From Labia minor (taxonomy: Eukaryota; Arthropoda; Insecta; Dermaptera; Spongiphoridae), in contig OY720348.1 of assembly GCA_963082975.1 (NCBI GenBank), forward strand, positions 22,373,146 through 22,437,145: a DNA stretch of 64,000 nucleotides, in the 5' to 3' direction. Made by a program: the position numbers and the translations under genes. Below are positions 11,589 through 23,059 of the stretch, one piece after another. Each line of letters begins with the position of its first letter. The first letter of the stretch is position 1. The notes beneath the pieces were generated by a model. That model made no database searches, was not told the origin of the DNA, and worked only from the letters and a program-made list of their open reading frames with translations.

Positions 11589-12192
11589 CTGGAGTGTCTT
11601 CACTCGACTATCTCGCAAATTTGAATTGGATTAAATAAAATATATTATATTTAAATTAAATTTAATTAATTATAAATTAAAAATTAAAATTAATAAATAA
11701 TATTTATTAAACCAGCGCATGTTTGGCTCTTTGTTGATGGCACCAGGTCACGTGCTGGCGCGTGATTTGCTGTGTTAAAAAATTAATTCTGGTACTTTCA
11801 GCGATTCAATCAAGCTGAAATTCTATATATAGCAGTTTTATACAATTTTTAATCATGTGAAAAACTATCAAACATATATCTTTATTTTTACGGTCACTCT
11901 ATAGGAAAAAAAATCAAAAGGTTGTAGATAATGACCCTTTTTCGGATGAGCTACATTTCTGAAAAGTTGATAGAAAACTATGAATTTTGAATAATGCCCG
12001 TATACCAAATTTCATTATTCTAGCTCATACCGTTTTTTTCGTAATCTTGTCTACATACACACATATACACATACACAGTCATTTTCCTCAACCTTAGTGA
12101 AAATGACTCAGGGACCTTCGAAACGTATAAAAACATCAAAATATCGACATCGAAAATTTTCGTAATCGCAATACTATCTCTGGCGAGATAGT
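11589..12192 (-). mobile_element. HINE-1 copy C, full length
   Basis: The complete 604-bp element on the minus strand, from CTGGAGTGTC (terminal hairpin) to GGCGAGATAGT. It has all family blocks, including a (CA)n-type microsatellite near 12053-12075. Its length equals copy N after removal of the SINE from N, which supports about 604 bp as full length. The apparent 71-codon frame across its end is a by-product. Confidence 0.9.
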
Positions 12193-12990
12193 AATAAACA
12201 TAAAAAAAATACAATTTCGTATAACATGGAGACATTCAATTAACATTTCCTGAGAACAATAAATATAATACATATTCCAATGCTCATTGTATGCAACGTA
12301 GATACATTTTTATATTAGTACTTTTTACATAATTTTACAATACAAAAAAATAAAGTGAAAAGGTGTACAGTATTCCAAAATGTTCTACCCTCTTCTATAT
12401 AAATATATATATTATTTTATTTTATGTAGTATATATATAAACTTTTTTTTTCTAAAAATAATTTTTGGAAACTACATTGAACCACGTAATTAGATCAATT
12501 AAAAACACAAGATTTTAATTAAAATTGCGAAAGTGTCTTCTGTTATTTTGGTGGAAACGGCTGTCTTTTTATTTCTTTAGACAGGCTAATCTAAAGTACG
12601 TGCATTTGTATATCAGTATTTAATTAATCAAATGGAATGTATCAATATCATCGTCGTATAAAGAAACCAATTTAGAATGGAACATGGAAAGAAAAGATCG
12701 CTACGCCTGCGTAGATGAACGATAGAAAGAGGACCTTTCTAACCAGGACACTTGTAAATCCATTTATTCCACCAATCACATAATGATAGCACATTTATTT
12801 CCAAGATTGTATTTTATCCAATTATTTTCCAACGATAAAACAAAAAAAATTGCAATGTAACATTTGAAATCGATTTTAATTTTATTTGAATATAAAAAAA
12901 AAATAATTATTGAATTAATTATTAGAAGATAAATGAAGTAATACTCTTTCTAACAATAAATAAATATATAAATAAATAAATAAATAAAAA
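12193..12990. other. Non-coding DNA
   Basis: AT-rich; a slightly less AT-rich patch at about 12640-12760. No gene recognised. Confidence 0.55.
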
Positions 12991-13267
12991 ACCTATGACT
13001 GTTGTACGTCCAAAGCCTATTAAGTTGGATAATTGTTGTTGTTATTAGTGTCCTATGATCAGTAGAACGGGTCCTATCAATTTACCTTGATTTCCTTGAT
13101 CGGAGGCGCTATCAAGTAGCTTTCCCAATTTTCATCCCGGAGGCTGGGTTGACTCCGTCCCATAGACTCCAGCTAGAGAAATTCCCTTACCAGGCTCGGG
13201 ACTTGAACCCGGACCACGAGAATGGAGAGTGTCAACCAGCAGCGCTGTCCCCTGTCCTATAGAGCCT
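12991..13267 (-). mobile_element. SINE family B, copy 2
   Basis: Minus-strand copy of the SINE at 3271-3529, with B box GGGTTCAAGTCCCGAG near the right end and the TAGCGCCTCCGATCAAGG block in the body. It lies between (AAAT)n runs on both sides, which may be tail plus target duplication. Confidence 0.75.
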
Positions 13268-13775
13268 TAAAAATAAATAAATAAATAAATAAATGCCATT
13301 TGTTGGTAGAAGATGGTAATTAAAAATATATGTAAGGGAAATAGGAATAATTATGTGATCCGAGTTGCCTTCAAATGTCATCTCACTCCCTCTTATCTTG
13401 GTCATTAGCCTCTACACAACACAACGCATTTACATAGATTTACGGTGTTTGTATGGAAAATGAACTAATAAATTGAAAACAATTCAATTAGAAAATAATG
13501 GATTTGGAAATTATCATTAACAATATAATAAGTATTTCTGAGTGGTAGGAATTACTAAACCAGATGGTTGAATGTTAAATCAAATTTCATTCCGATATGT
13601 TAATTATATAGGTTGATTACTTATCTCCTTTGTATAGGTAACACTAATTAGCTTCCTTGCTCGTTTCAATGATAGGGAAATTTATTCATAATTGTATTGC
13701 AGAAAGTTAGACTGAATGGAGAAAAAGAAGAATTATTTCTAGATAATATATTTTTTTTATACCTTGGACATGAAT

Positions 13776-13935
13776 AAAGAATTGTTCTGGGCGGACAAAG
13801 TAGGAAGGGAAGTAAGAGAGATGGAAGAAAATAGGAGTTGGATAGGTCTAGCTTAGGATATGGACACTTGAAAAAATATGATTGCTACTGCCAAGAACTT
13901 TCGAGTTCCATAGAGCCACAGAGATAGATAGATAA
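13776..13935 (+). mobile_element. LINE 3'-end fragment
   Basis: Matches the last part of the LINE at 53917-55003: GGAAGTAAGAGAGATGGAAG, then GCCAAGAACTTTCGAGTTCC and the terminal ACAGAGATAGATAGAT. Only the C-terminal coding tail and 3' end are kept, the usual result of 5' truncation during target-primed reverse transcription. Confidence 0.7.
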
Positions 13936-14636
13936 AGAATTGATCAAATTTTATATAGAATTAGAATCGTTATTTGATCACGGATTGAATTAAAATAATA
14001 AAATTATCTTAAGTGATTTCAATGCCAAAAAAAGGAAAGTATTTCTGCCGATTTTAGAGAAAACGAGCTATCGTGAGACAAATGGGTGTGGGTATAACCC
14101 GTACCCTGTAGATGAAATTTGCACAATTAATTTTTCAATGCATCCCAAAGTGACGTATTGTGTGTGTGTGTTGCGAAGGAATTATTTTTAAATGATGTTA
14201 GAATTGCCTGCAATTTTAACTACCGTACTGGTATGATCGACATAATCTTTTCTTATTCATGCGTGATCGACCTTTTTTTAGGTAGCCTTTGCATTTATGC
14301 TGCGTGATCGACCGACTAACCGGAATCCCTTTTCAATTAGTAACGTTTTTTTACCTATTTTATATATTTATAGAATATTCATTGTTATTCTATATCAATT
14401 TATTTGCATGCTATTTTTGTCTTCATTGATCAATGATTAAGACGCATAAATTAAACACGACGGTAGTAGTATCCGTTTTTGTTTTGCCATATGAAACTCT
14501 TTCTCCTTCAATTAACAAATTGGTCCACTGTATTAACATCCCTTGATATTTTTCTTTTTCTCTTAGCCTTCTCCGGAACAGATTCATTCACAAAAAATCT
14601 GTTTTTTTATTGTCACTTGGGCTTTGACGTGTCATT
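13936..14636. other. Non-coding DNA
   Basis: Less AT-rich than its surroundings at about 14030-14330. It contains three GTGATCGACC/GATCGACATAATC-like motifs (near 14235, 14265 and 14305) of unknown meaning. No gene recognised. Confidence 0.45.
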
Positions 14637-15224
14637 ACTAACTTGCCAGAGATAGTATTGCGATCAGGAAAATTTTGGATGTCAAGATTTTTATGTTTTT
14701 ATACGTTTTGAAGACCCCTGAGTCAGTTTCACTAAGGTTGAGAAAAATGTCCTTATGTGTGTGTGTGTGTGTGTGTGTAGACAAGATTACGGAAAAACAC
14801 TTTGAGCTAGAATAATGAAATTTGGTACACGGGCATTATTCATAATTTGTAATTTTAAGAAATGTAGCTCATTAGATCATTAGATTTTTTTCCTCTAAAC
14901 TAACCGTAAAAATAAAAATATATTTTTGATAAGTTTTCAAATGATTAAAAATTATATAAAACTCCTATATATAGAATTTCAGCTTGATTGAATCGCTGAA
15001 AATACCGGAATTAATTTTTAAATTCTTTAACACGTTGACTGCCAATCACGCACCAGCAAGTGAGGTGGTGTCATCAACAAACAACCAAACACGCGCTGGT
15101 TTAATAAATATTATTTATTAATTTTAATTTATAATTTATAATTAATTCGATTTAATTTTAATATAATATATTTATTAATTAATCCAATTTAAATTTGCGA
15201 GATAGTTGATTGGAGACACTCCAG
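14637..15224 (+). mobile_element. HINE-1 copy D, full length
   Basis: ACTAACTTGCCAGAGATAGT start, with a (TG)n microsatellite at 14756-14780, the core TGAAATTTGGTACACGGGC and AATCGCTGAAAATACCGG. It ends GCGAGATAGTTGATTGGAGACACTCCAG and is followed by ATTTTTTT. About 588 bp. Confidence 0.9.
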
Positions 15225-16185
15225 ATTTTTTTATATATTGTCATTGCAAGGATGACAGTACACCACGATGGTAATCCCAAATTTCTGCAGCAATACAATT
15301 TGTTTTCATAGACAAGTAATTATTGATCCACCCTCAGATATAATATGTAAATATAAATTCTTTTTTTTTTTAATTTACTTAGCTTCTTATATTTTTATTT
15401 ATTATTATCATTAAATTTTTAAAGATTTTAAATGGATTCTAGTAAAAAAACCTTTTTCTTCTTTCACATTACAGGGCGTTAATAACATCTTAATAAATAG
15501 AAGCAGTTGTATCTATGTAAGGAGAGGTTTTATTCAAGAAGCAAATTTGAGACGATAAGTGGGGCTTAAAGAACACAGCTAATTACTTTTTACAAAACAA
15601 CTTGGCTGCTCTTAATACCATCTCTTGCGAATCAAATAGCTCATTTAATTTTTTCAAGATGAAAATTTATGAATTCCATCTAAAAATAATTTAATAATTT
15701 TATCGAAATCATACCCACTTTGGCCAATCTTTTTTTTTTGGGGGAAAAAATTTAATTAAATAATTAAATTGAATCATAAATTAAAAGTAAAAAACAAAAA
15801 AAAAATATTTTAATTAATTATTTAATTCATTCATTTATTTGGTTTATTTAATTATTATATATTCTCTCTCATTTATATTATATTATTTTCATATTATTAT
15901 TTTTTTTAAATTTATTTTAATATTAATTATAATATTAATCATCTAGTAAATTATATAAATTATCTTTAGACTTAAATGAGAATAATTTTTGAAATTTTCT
16001 TGTTATGAGTTGAGATAAGTAAAACTTCTGATGATGGTGTAACAACTAAAATGCGCATCAAGTAAATATATCAATAAACTTAAAATTTCAGCGAATATTT
16101 AATTAATAATTATTCTAATTAAGTTATATATATATTTTCAATTTATTTTTTTAGTTAATATTATATTAACACTAGATGCTCAGAC
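15225..16185. other. Non-coding AT-rich DNA
   Basis: Mostly A/T simple sequence; no gene or element recognised. Confidence 0.6.
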
Positions 16186-17017
16186 CACCTTCGGCGCTCT
16201 TCACACCTAGACGGGGGCTCTGCCCTCTGTATCCTCGAGTGATACATAGTATTTGGTTGAAAAAGTCTGTATGTAAAAGGTTTCCAACCCTTTTGTTTCA
16301 ATCAGTATATTACATAAAACATTCATTTTTTTGTGTTCTTATTTAAAATATATTTTAATTTAATCAGTAAATTATTATTATTGTATATGTTATATCTATC
16401 TATCTATGTGGCTCAACGATACTCGAAAGTTCTTGGCCGTAACAACTACATTTCTCCAAGTGTCCCTATTCTGAGCTATAACCATCTAACTCCTACCATG
16501 TCCCATCTCTCTCACGTCCCTTCCTACATTGTCCATCCACAGCGCCCTTGGTCTTCCAAGCGGATGTTTTCCAATTTTTCATGTTTGTTCATAGACTATA
16601 AATTTTATTAATATCTAATAAATAACCGCAAAAATTATTTTTTTAAAATTTAATATGTATATGTTGTCATTCATCAGCGCAAAGAATACAATACAAAGAA
16701 TGTTTATAAAATTTATATTTTTATTTTTATTTTTCTAATATTTACAATATTTCAATATGATATTTTCCTTTTGAACTTATTTAACACACTGAAAACATTC
16801 ACATTGCGACTACAATTTCTCTTTTAATTTTTAAGAATATATGTACATGTTGTCACATTCATCAGCGCAAAGAATACTATACAAATAATTTTTATAATAT
16901 TATATATTTATTTATAATAAATAAATAAACTAAAGTCACTTTTGGATTCTAGAGATCATGAAACGCGAGAAGATAGGCAAAAATTTTTAAATTCTGAGCA
17001 ATGTGCAGACAAAAACC

Positions 17018-17052
<35 letters not shown>
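16186..17052 (+). repeat. Composite repeat S, copy 1
   Basis: Shares with 57003-57427 the left block (GAGTGATACATAGTATTTGG through TTTGTTTCAATCAGTA), a reverse-oriented LINE 3' end in the middle, and the right end GACAAAAACC followed by (TA)n. This copy is longer: it holds a partly duplicated block with TTCATCAGCGCAAAGAATAC at about 16672 and 16858. Confidence 0.65.
16393..16575 (-). mobile_element. LINE 3'-end fragment inside repeat S
   Basis: Reverse complement of the 3' part of the LINE at 53.9-55.0 kb: ATCTATCTATCTATGTGGCT, then CGAAAGTTCTTGG and the region for the GRPR..W..D tail. It also occurs at the same place in the second S copy, so S carries this LINE piece as an integral part. 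Confidence 0.7.
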
Positions 17053-17053
<1 letters not shown>

Positions 17054-17498
17054 TTAAAATATAAATCAACTAATGTCAAGGGTTATAAATAAGGTTAATC
17101 TATTTATTTCATATTATATATATTTTCTTTATTTGAGAGCTAGTAAATGCATGTTATTTTCTTGAAGATAGTTGGTTGTGATGAACCAATTTATTTTATG
17201 AACATCATCATCACTGAACTCAATTATCAAATGGATTTTTAAAATTTCATTTAAACATGACAGAAATTTCAATTTACTCGTCCAATTCAATTTTATCGGA
17301 CATCATACAGATTTACCATTCTTCTTTTTTTAAAATTCTCTATATTTTCAACGTTTGCTAAATCAAAATAAAATATATAAAAAAAAAATATTTGGTCCTT
17401 TACACTTGAATTGAATATATCACAGTTAACAGATGGCCTTTTCATCTGGGAATCCTGACCAGGAACTAAATAAATAAAGACTATTTGCATTATATAAA

Positions 17499-17751
17499 AT
17501 TGTGGAATAGTAAATAGAGTGAGATTACCCGTTGTCATTTAGATTAATCATTTTATTTATTTTATTTTTTTTTTTTTTTGGATATTTTTTTTTTTGTTTC
17601 TGATCAAAGATTGCATCTATCTGAACAATTGAATTTCGTATTTATTTTAAATTATTTACTAATATTTACATTTTTATGAAAAGCTCATTGGTTTTTGTAG
17701 TTTAGAAATTCATTTTAAAACAATCTCAATATTTACATTGGATCTTCAAAT
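17499..17751 (+). repeat. Dispersed repeat T, copy 2
   Basis: Second copy of the repeat at 7028-7278, highly similar on both sides of a shorter, interrupted T-run and ending in the same GATCTTCAAAT. Confidence 0.75.
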
Positions 17752-17856
17752 TATTATTATTATTATTAGTATTCAATTATTATTCAAGTTATTAGGTATT
17801 TTATATTAAAACTCTTAATTTTAGTTTAGACTCTTTCTAAATATATATACATTTAT

Positions 17857-18318
17857 TACGTGGGCTGAAAAGCCCCGGGATTTTTCAATAGGTGACGCCA
17901 CTAGAAAATGAACATGACTCATTTCGAGAGGCTCATCTGTCACTAGTTTATGAATGATGTATCATGACATTTCGTCCATTCGTTTGCAAGCTACAGTCGT
18001 TTGAGTAACTCATAAGAAAACAGGAATATCGCGTCTTGATTAAACATGTGAACAATCATAGCAGTGGTTGCAGGAATGTTATCCCACATTGCTCCTTCGA
18101 GAACAACGATTTATCAAGACGCGATATCCCTGTTTTTCCATTTTTCTTATGAAGGCAACAGTAGCGTCACTCAAACGACTGTAGCTTGTAAACAAATGGA
18201 CGAAATGTCATGATACTTCATTCATAAACTAGTGACAGATGAGCCTCTCGAAATGAGTCATGTTCATTTTCTAGTGGCGTCACCTATTGAAAAATCCCGG
18301 GACTTTTCAGCCCATGTA
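17857..18318. mobile_element. Palindromic mariner: two 5' ends head to head
   Basis: Flanked by TA on both sides. Left end CGTGGGCTGAAAAG, right end CATGGGCTGAAAAG on the other strand. The arms of about 190 bp are near-identical inverted copies. Each arm runs past the terminal repeat into the start of a mariner transposase: on the plus strand the left arm reads KQEYRVLIKH, and on the minus strand the right arm reads MEKQGYRVLIN, both matching the usual mariner N-terminus. A spacer of about 50 bp (18055-18106) continues the minus-strand frame briefly to a stop. Not autonomous. Confidence 0.8.
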
Positions 18319-18369
18319 GTATATATTTATATTGTATAAACTTTTAATCATTAAAAAAATCCTTTTTAT

Positions 18370-19190
18370 TCATCTATTCAGGTTTAATTAATTGATATTT
18401 TTAAATTTCTAGTGAATGACACTATATATTAATACATTTTTACCGACCGACGATAGTAAGGGAGGTATTGTTTTCACACCAAATTTCACCTATGGATATT
18501 TTTAGGTACATATCTCCACGAATCATGCATTTTTTTAACAGAAAAAAGTATTTTTAGCATGATGTCTGTCCGTCCGTCCGTATAGATGTGTACAGCCTGA
18601 ACGGCTCAACCGATTTTGATGAAATTTGGTATATTTACTTAATGCATCAGTGGGATGAATTGATCAACTTTTGGTGCATATCCGGAAACCGGAAGTGGTA
18701 GTATTAGCGATAGACGATAGGAAGGGAAGGGTTATTTTCACACCAAATTTCATATGAGGAGATTTTTTTATATATCACCACGAATGTATTGGTTTTATCC
18801 TCGGGAAAAATCATCTTCATTATGTTTTTCTTAATTTAAAATTATATGACGTCACCCGGCACTTCATGACGTCACAGCCTTGGGTAACGCCGGGCAACGC
18901 CGGCTACTTCAGCTATATATTATAAATAAAATAAAATTAAAAATATTTATGTTCTATTCATATCTGTTTTTTATTACATTAATAGATATATTAAAATTAT
19001 TTGAAATTGTTTCTGTAGCTGGAAATTAATTTATTTCAAACCGTCGGTCGGTTCGGATCTGGCTACAGGTCAACTTATTTCTAATGTTAATTCATTAATT
19101 AAATTTAGTTTTATATGTAGGATAAAAAATACCTCTTATATAAATGATTTGGCAGAATATAAATGTGTCTTGCAATAGCTGCAGTTGATA
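18370..19190. repeat. Repeat U, split by a family P insertion
   Basis: Left part 18370-18441 (TTCTAGTGAATGACACT) and right part 19078-19190 (GGATAAAAAATACCTCTTAT, AGAATATAAAT) together match the uninterrupted paralogue at 22240-22446. The 18442-19077 insertion is absent there. Confidence 0.65.
18442..19077 (+). mobile_element. Family P (Helentron-like) copy 2
   Basis: Starts ACCGACCGACGATAG and ends CCGTCGGTCGGTTCGGATCT with a short CTGGCTACAG tail, giving subterminal inverted repeats CCGACCGACG/CGTCGGTCGG. A (GTCC)n microsatellite lies at about 18565-18580, followed by GGCTCAACCGATTTTGATG and AAATTTGGTATATTTAC, then TATCCGGAAACCGGAAG. No transposase. The 5' segment is partly duplicated inside (18700-18745). 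Confidence 0.75.
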
Positions 19191-19580
19191 GGGATCGTCA
19201 GCTTTTTTTTATTAGATTTCCAAAATATTTTAGATACTTTAAAGTTTTTAGTAGGAATTGATTTTAAAAAAAATATATTGCTTGAATAAAGTTTTAAATA
19301 ATTAAATAACATAAAATTCTTGGTAAAAGTGTGTTTATGAGAAATTTTAAATAGTTTATTTAACAGAGAGATTTGCGAAATTTTTTAAATAAAACCCATA
19401 AATGTTTGATCTTTTCATGATTTGTATAAATTTAATACAATTTTAAAATTTTAAGAAATTATTAATTGAAAGTTTTTTTTAATCTTTAATTCAACTTGCT
19501 TTGAATGTGTTTTTGTTTATGTGGATTAACATAATTAATTGTTTTTTTAAATGTATCATGAAATTTTAAAAATTATTTTT

Positions 19581-20122
19581 ACTATTTCGCCAGAGTTAGT
19601 ATTGCGATCAGGAAAATTTTCGATGTCGAGATTTTGATGTTTTTATACGTTTTGAAGACACCTGAGTCATTTTGACTAAGAAAAATGTTTGTGTGTGTGT
19701 GTATGTAGACAAGATTACCGAAAAACGGTTTGAGCTAGAATAATGAAATTTGGTACAGGGACATTATTCATAATTCGTAGTTTTCTATCAACTTTTGAGA
19801 AATGTAGCTCAACCAGAAGAGGGTTATTACCTACCATGTTTTGATTTTTTTATTCTCTAAAGTGATAGTTTTTCACATGATTAAAAATTGTATAAAACTG
19901 CTATATATAGAATTTCACCTTGATTGAATTGCTAAAAGTACCGGAATTAATTTTTTAAATTTTTTAACACGTTCACTGCCAGTCAACAAACACGCGCTAG
20001 TTTAATAAATATTATTTATTAATTTTAATTTATAATTTATGTAATTCTAATTAAAGTTAATTTCAATATAATATATGTGAATTAATTCAAATTTGCTAGA
20101 TAGTCGAGTGGAGACACTCCAG
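19581..20122 (+). mobile_element. HINE-1 copy E
   Basis: ACTATTTCGCCAGAGTTAGT to GTCGAGTGGAGACACTCCAG. About 540 bp, with a short internal deletion near 19860 where the ACCGTAAAAATAAAGATATA block is missing. (TG)n at 19690-19703. Followed by ATTTTTTT. Confidence 0.9.
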
Positions 20123-20599
20123 ATTTTTTTTTTTTAATTTATTTCTTATTTGTTTTTATAAAAGTATTTATTCAGTAATTTTATTATTATAAGCATTTAT
20201 AATGATTATATTAATTTTAATATAAAAATTTATTTTATATTTTATGTAATTGTTATATTTATATTAATTAACGAATGAATCCACCTTTGAAGAATGAGTG
20301 ATGATGGTGTATATCCACTAGAGGAAATTTTGGATAATATTTATTTATTTCTAATTTATGTTTATTTAAACAATTTTATTTTTTATTTTTTTTTAAAAAA
20401 AAGCAAAATATCTGTGCAATCCCGTCTCGAATCTTTTCTATGATTGATGTAATTGAAAAGAAGAAAATAAATAAATCGATGATTGGAAGGTGTAGTAGGA
20501 GGGTTGTATTGCTTTGAATTAATACAACTTGGCGAACTAGATCAACCGTTAGTTAAACTTCCTTAACACAAATTCCAAGCTGTTTCCGAAAGTTTTATT
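20123..20599. other. Non-coding AT-rich DNA
   Basis: No gene recognised. Ends in a unique stretch with the pyrimidine-rich islands described next. Confidence 0.6.
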
Positions 20600-21300
20600 A
20601 TTTTTATCATGTTTAATTGAAAAGGCGAAGGTTTCCGTTGATGGACGCACGCCCTCGCTTTGCATGCACATTCTCCTTACAACCCACCCTTGCCCCCGCC
20701 CCCCCCCCCCACTCTCTATTTTCTCATCCCCAAACAGGAGATCCTATTTTATTGAACATACACAGTAAGTTTTACCCTTCCTATTCTCGATTAGATCAAA
20801 TATTGGATAGAATTTCGTCCCAGAGAGGAGCTACAAATTGATGACTTTATTTCTTTTTCGATGTTTATACAGGGCAGGAAATTTCACGTGGTGACGTATT
20901 GTTGAATCGATAGACCGTTTAGTCATGCCCCGCACGGCTGGAAACGCACCTGGCGAGGAATCCGTGGCAAGAACCACGCTACAGAGCCCACCCCGATTTT
21001 GGCCCCTTTCCTCCATTTCCCCCCCCCCGCTTTCTCCTCTCCCCATTGCTTTATATCTCGTGAATCGACAATCAGCCTTTCGTCTAAATAGAAATTCTTA
21101 GCGCTCTGAGTGAGCAACGGCCGAATCGTACCGAAAATGATGTTTTCAAAGAAATTCGTCTCACGTGCGCCGAATACCAAATCCTCATATGATGTTAGTA
21201 TAAGGCTATCTCGACTTTTGATTATCGTTTGACCTATTGCTTTTCATCCCATTTACTAGACTCTTACATTAGGTGAGCTCACAAATAATTGGGCTGCCAC
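20600..21300. other. Unique GC-richer island with C-runs
   Basis: Strikingly less AT-rich than its neighbours, with poly-C tracts near 20695-20711 and 21020-21030. It contains GAACCACGCTACAGAGCCCA and GAGTGAGCAACGGCCGAATC, which are not repeated elsewhere in the window. Several short frames are open on both strands, but none has a recognisable domain or consistent splice signals. Candidate regulatory element or unannotated exon. Confidence 0.45.
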
Positions 21301-21721
21301 CCGTTATACTTCAATTAACATTACATTTCTCGAATGGACCCCGTTATTATTAGTATTATTATTATTATTAAGAGATGATTAATATAAAATATACAATAAT
21401 TATAAAATAAAATGAAAAATGGATTATTTTTAATAATATTTTCTTCATTAATTAATTTAAAATCTAATTATTTAAGAGAGAGACAAAACAATCTACTTTC
21501 TGTTGACAATTATAGTAATTTATATATAATATAAAAACAAGTAATTAAATAAAAATTTAAACCAATTTGTATCATAAACTGCTAACACCCTATATAAAGT
21601 ATTAAAAATTAATTAAAAATCAAATAAAAAAATTTTATGTTTCGACAAGATTCGACCTGAAGGCATGAAGTTTTGGAAAAATGAATAAATTTTTATTCAT
21701 TAAAAAAAAAAATACTTTTTT

Positions 21722-22229
21722 ACTATCTTGCCAGAGCTAGTATTGCGATCACGAAAATTTTCGATGTCGAGACGGTCAGTTTAGAGAAAAAAAAATGAAA
21801 AAGTAATAGATAATCACACTCTTCCGAATGTATGTGTGTGAGTTTTCTATCAACTTTTGAGAAATGTAGCTCATCCGGAAGAGGGTCATTACCTACAACG
21901 TTTTGAATTTTTTTTCCTATAGAGGGACCGTAAAAATAAAGATATACGTTTGATAGTTTTTCACATGATTAAAAATTGTATAAAACTGCTATATATAGAA
22001 TTTCAGCTTGAAAATACCAGAATTAATTTTTTAACATGTTGACTGCTAAACACGCGCCAACACGTGACGTGGTGCCATCAACAAAGAGTCAAACACGCGC
22101 TGTTTAATAAATATTATTTATTAATTTTAATTTATAATTTATGTAATTTTAATTAAATTTAATTTAAATATAATATATGTTAATTAATCCAATTCAAATT
22201 TGCGAGATAATCGAGTGAAGACAATCTAG
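21722..22229 (+). mobile_element. HINE-1 copy F with an inverted internal segment
   Basis: Normal ends (ACTATCTTGCCAGAGCTAGT at left; GCGAGATAATCGAGTG near the right). Between 21769 and about 21835 the sequence is the family interior in reverse orientation (CGGTCAGTTTAGAGAAAAAA, ATCACACTCTTCCGAATG). It then resumes in forward orientation at about 21840. This suggests template switching or gene conversion with an opposite-strand copy such as 31887-32266. Confidence 0.8.
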
Positions 22230-22239
22230 ATTTTTATTC

Positions 22240-22446
22240 ATACATTCAAGTTCAATTGAGTGATATTTTTAAACTTCTAGTGAATGACACTTGATATTAA
22301 TATTTTATTTTCAAATATTAATTCATTAAATAAATTAAATGAATTAATTTAGTTTTAAATGGGATAAAAAATACCTCTTGTATAAGTTATTTAGCAGAAT
22401 ATAAATCTCAATTAACTGTAGCCATTGCAAGACACATGCTGTGACG
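22240..22446. repeat. Repeat U without the family P insertion
   Basis: Contiguous version of the sequence that is split at 18370-19190: TTCTAGTGAATGACACTTGA, then TTAATTCATTAAATAAATTA, GGATAAAAAATACCTCTTGT and AGCAGAATATAAAT. It serves as a natural empty site for the P insertion. Confidence 0.65.
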
Positions 22447-22860
22447 TAATGAAGGGCTGAGTGACGTCATATAATTTTAAATTAAGAAAAAACTATTGAA
22501 GATGAGGAGAAAACCAATACAAAGTGCATGATTCGTAGAGATATGTAAAAAAATCTCATGTGAAATTTGGTGTGAAAATAACCCTTCCCTTCCTATCGTC
22601 GATCGGTAATACTACCACTTCCGGTTCAGGAGTTCATCATACTAATGCATTAAGTAAATATACCAAATTTTATCAAAATCCGTTGAGCTGTTCAAGCTGT
22701 ACACATCTATATGGACACACAGACGGACGGACGGACGGACATCATGCTAAAAATACTTTTTTCTACTAACAAAATGCATGATTCGTGGAGATATGTAAAA
22801 ATTTCCACTTGTGAAATTTGGTTTGAAAATAACCCTTCTCTTCCTATCGTCGATCGGTAA
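22447..22860 (-). mobile_element. Family P copy 3, 3'-truncated
   Basis: Minus-strand copy ending with the family 5' end (CCTATCGTCGATCGGTAATA on plus). It has (GGAC)n at about 22722-22741, the core CCAAATTTTATCAAAATCCG and the CCACTTCCGGTT block. The 5' segment is duplicated inside the element (22585-22610 and 22838-22860), as in copy 2. It lacks the 3' hairpin end. Confidence 0.7.
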
Positions 22861-23059
22861 TAATATTAGATAAAAATATAAATATATTGTTTTATATAAA
22901 AATTATATAAATAAAAAATAATTTTAATCTGTGTTTAATTAACATTAAGTGTTAACATCCTTCATTTATAATATAATAAATGAATATTGCACTTTTTTTC
23001 TTTTTTTTTTTTTTGAAATGACTTTTAATGAACATCAATTGGATAACCATTTTATGGTA

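Noticed and set aside
12020..12235. 71-codon frame
   Set aside because: It is the antisense of HINE-1 copy C, and the same frame appears in other copies.
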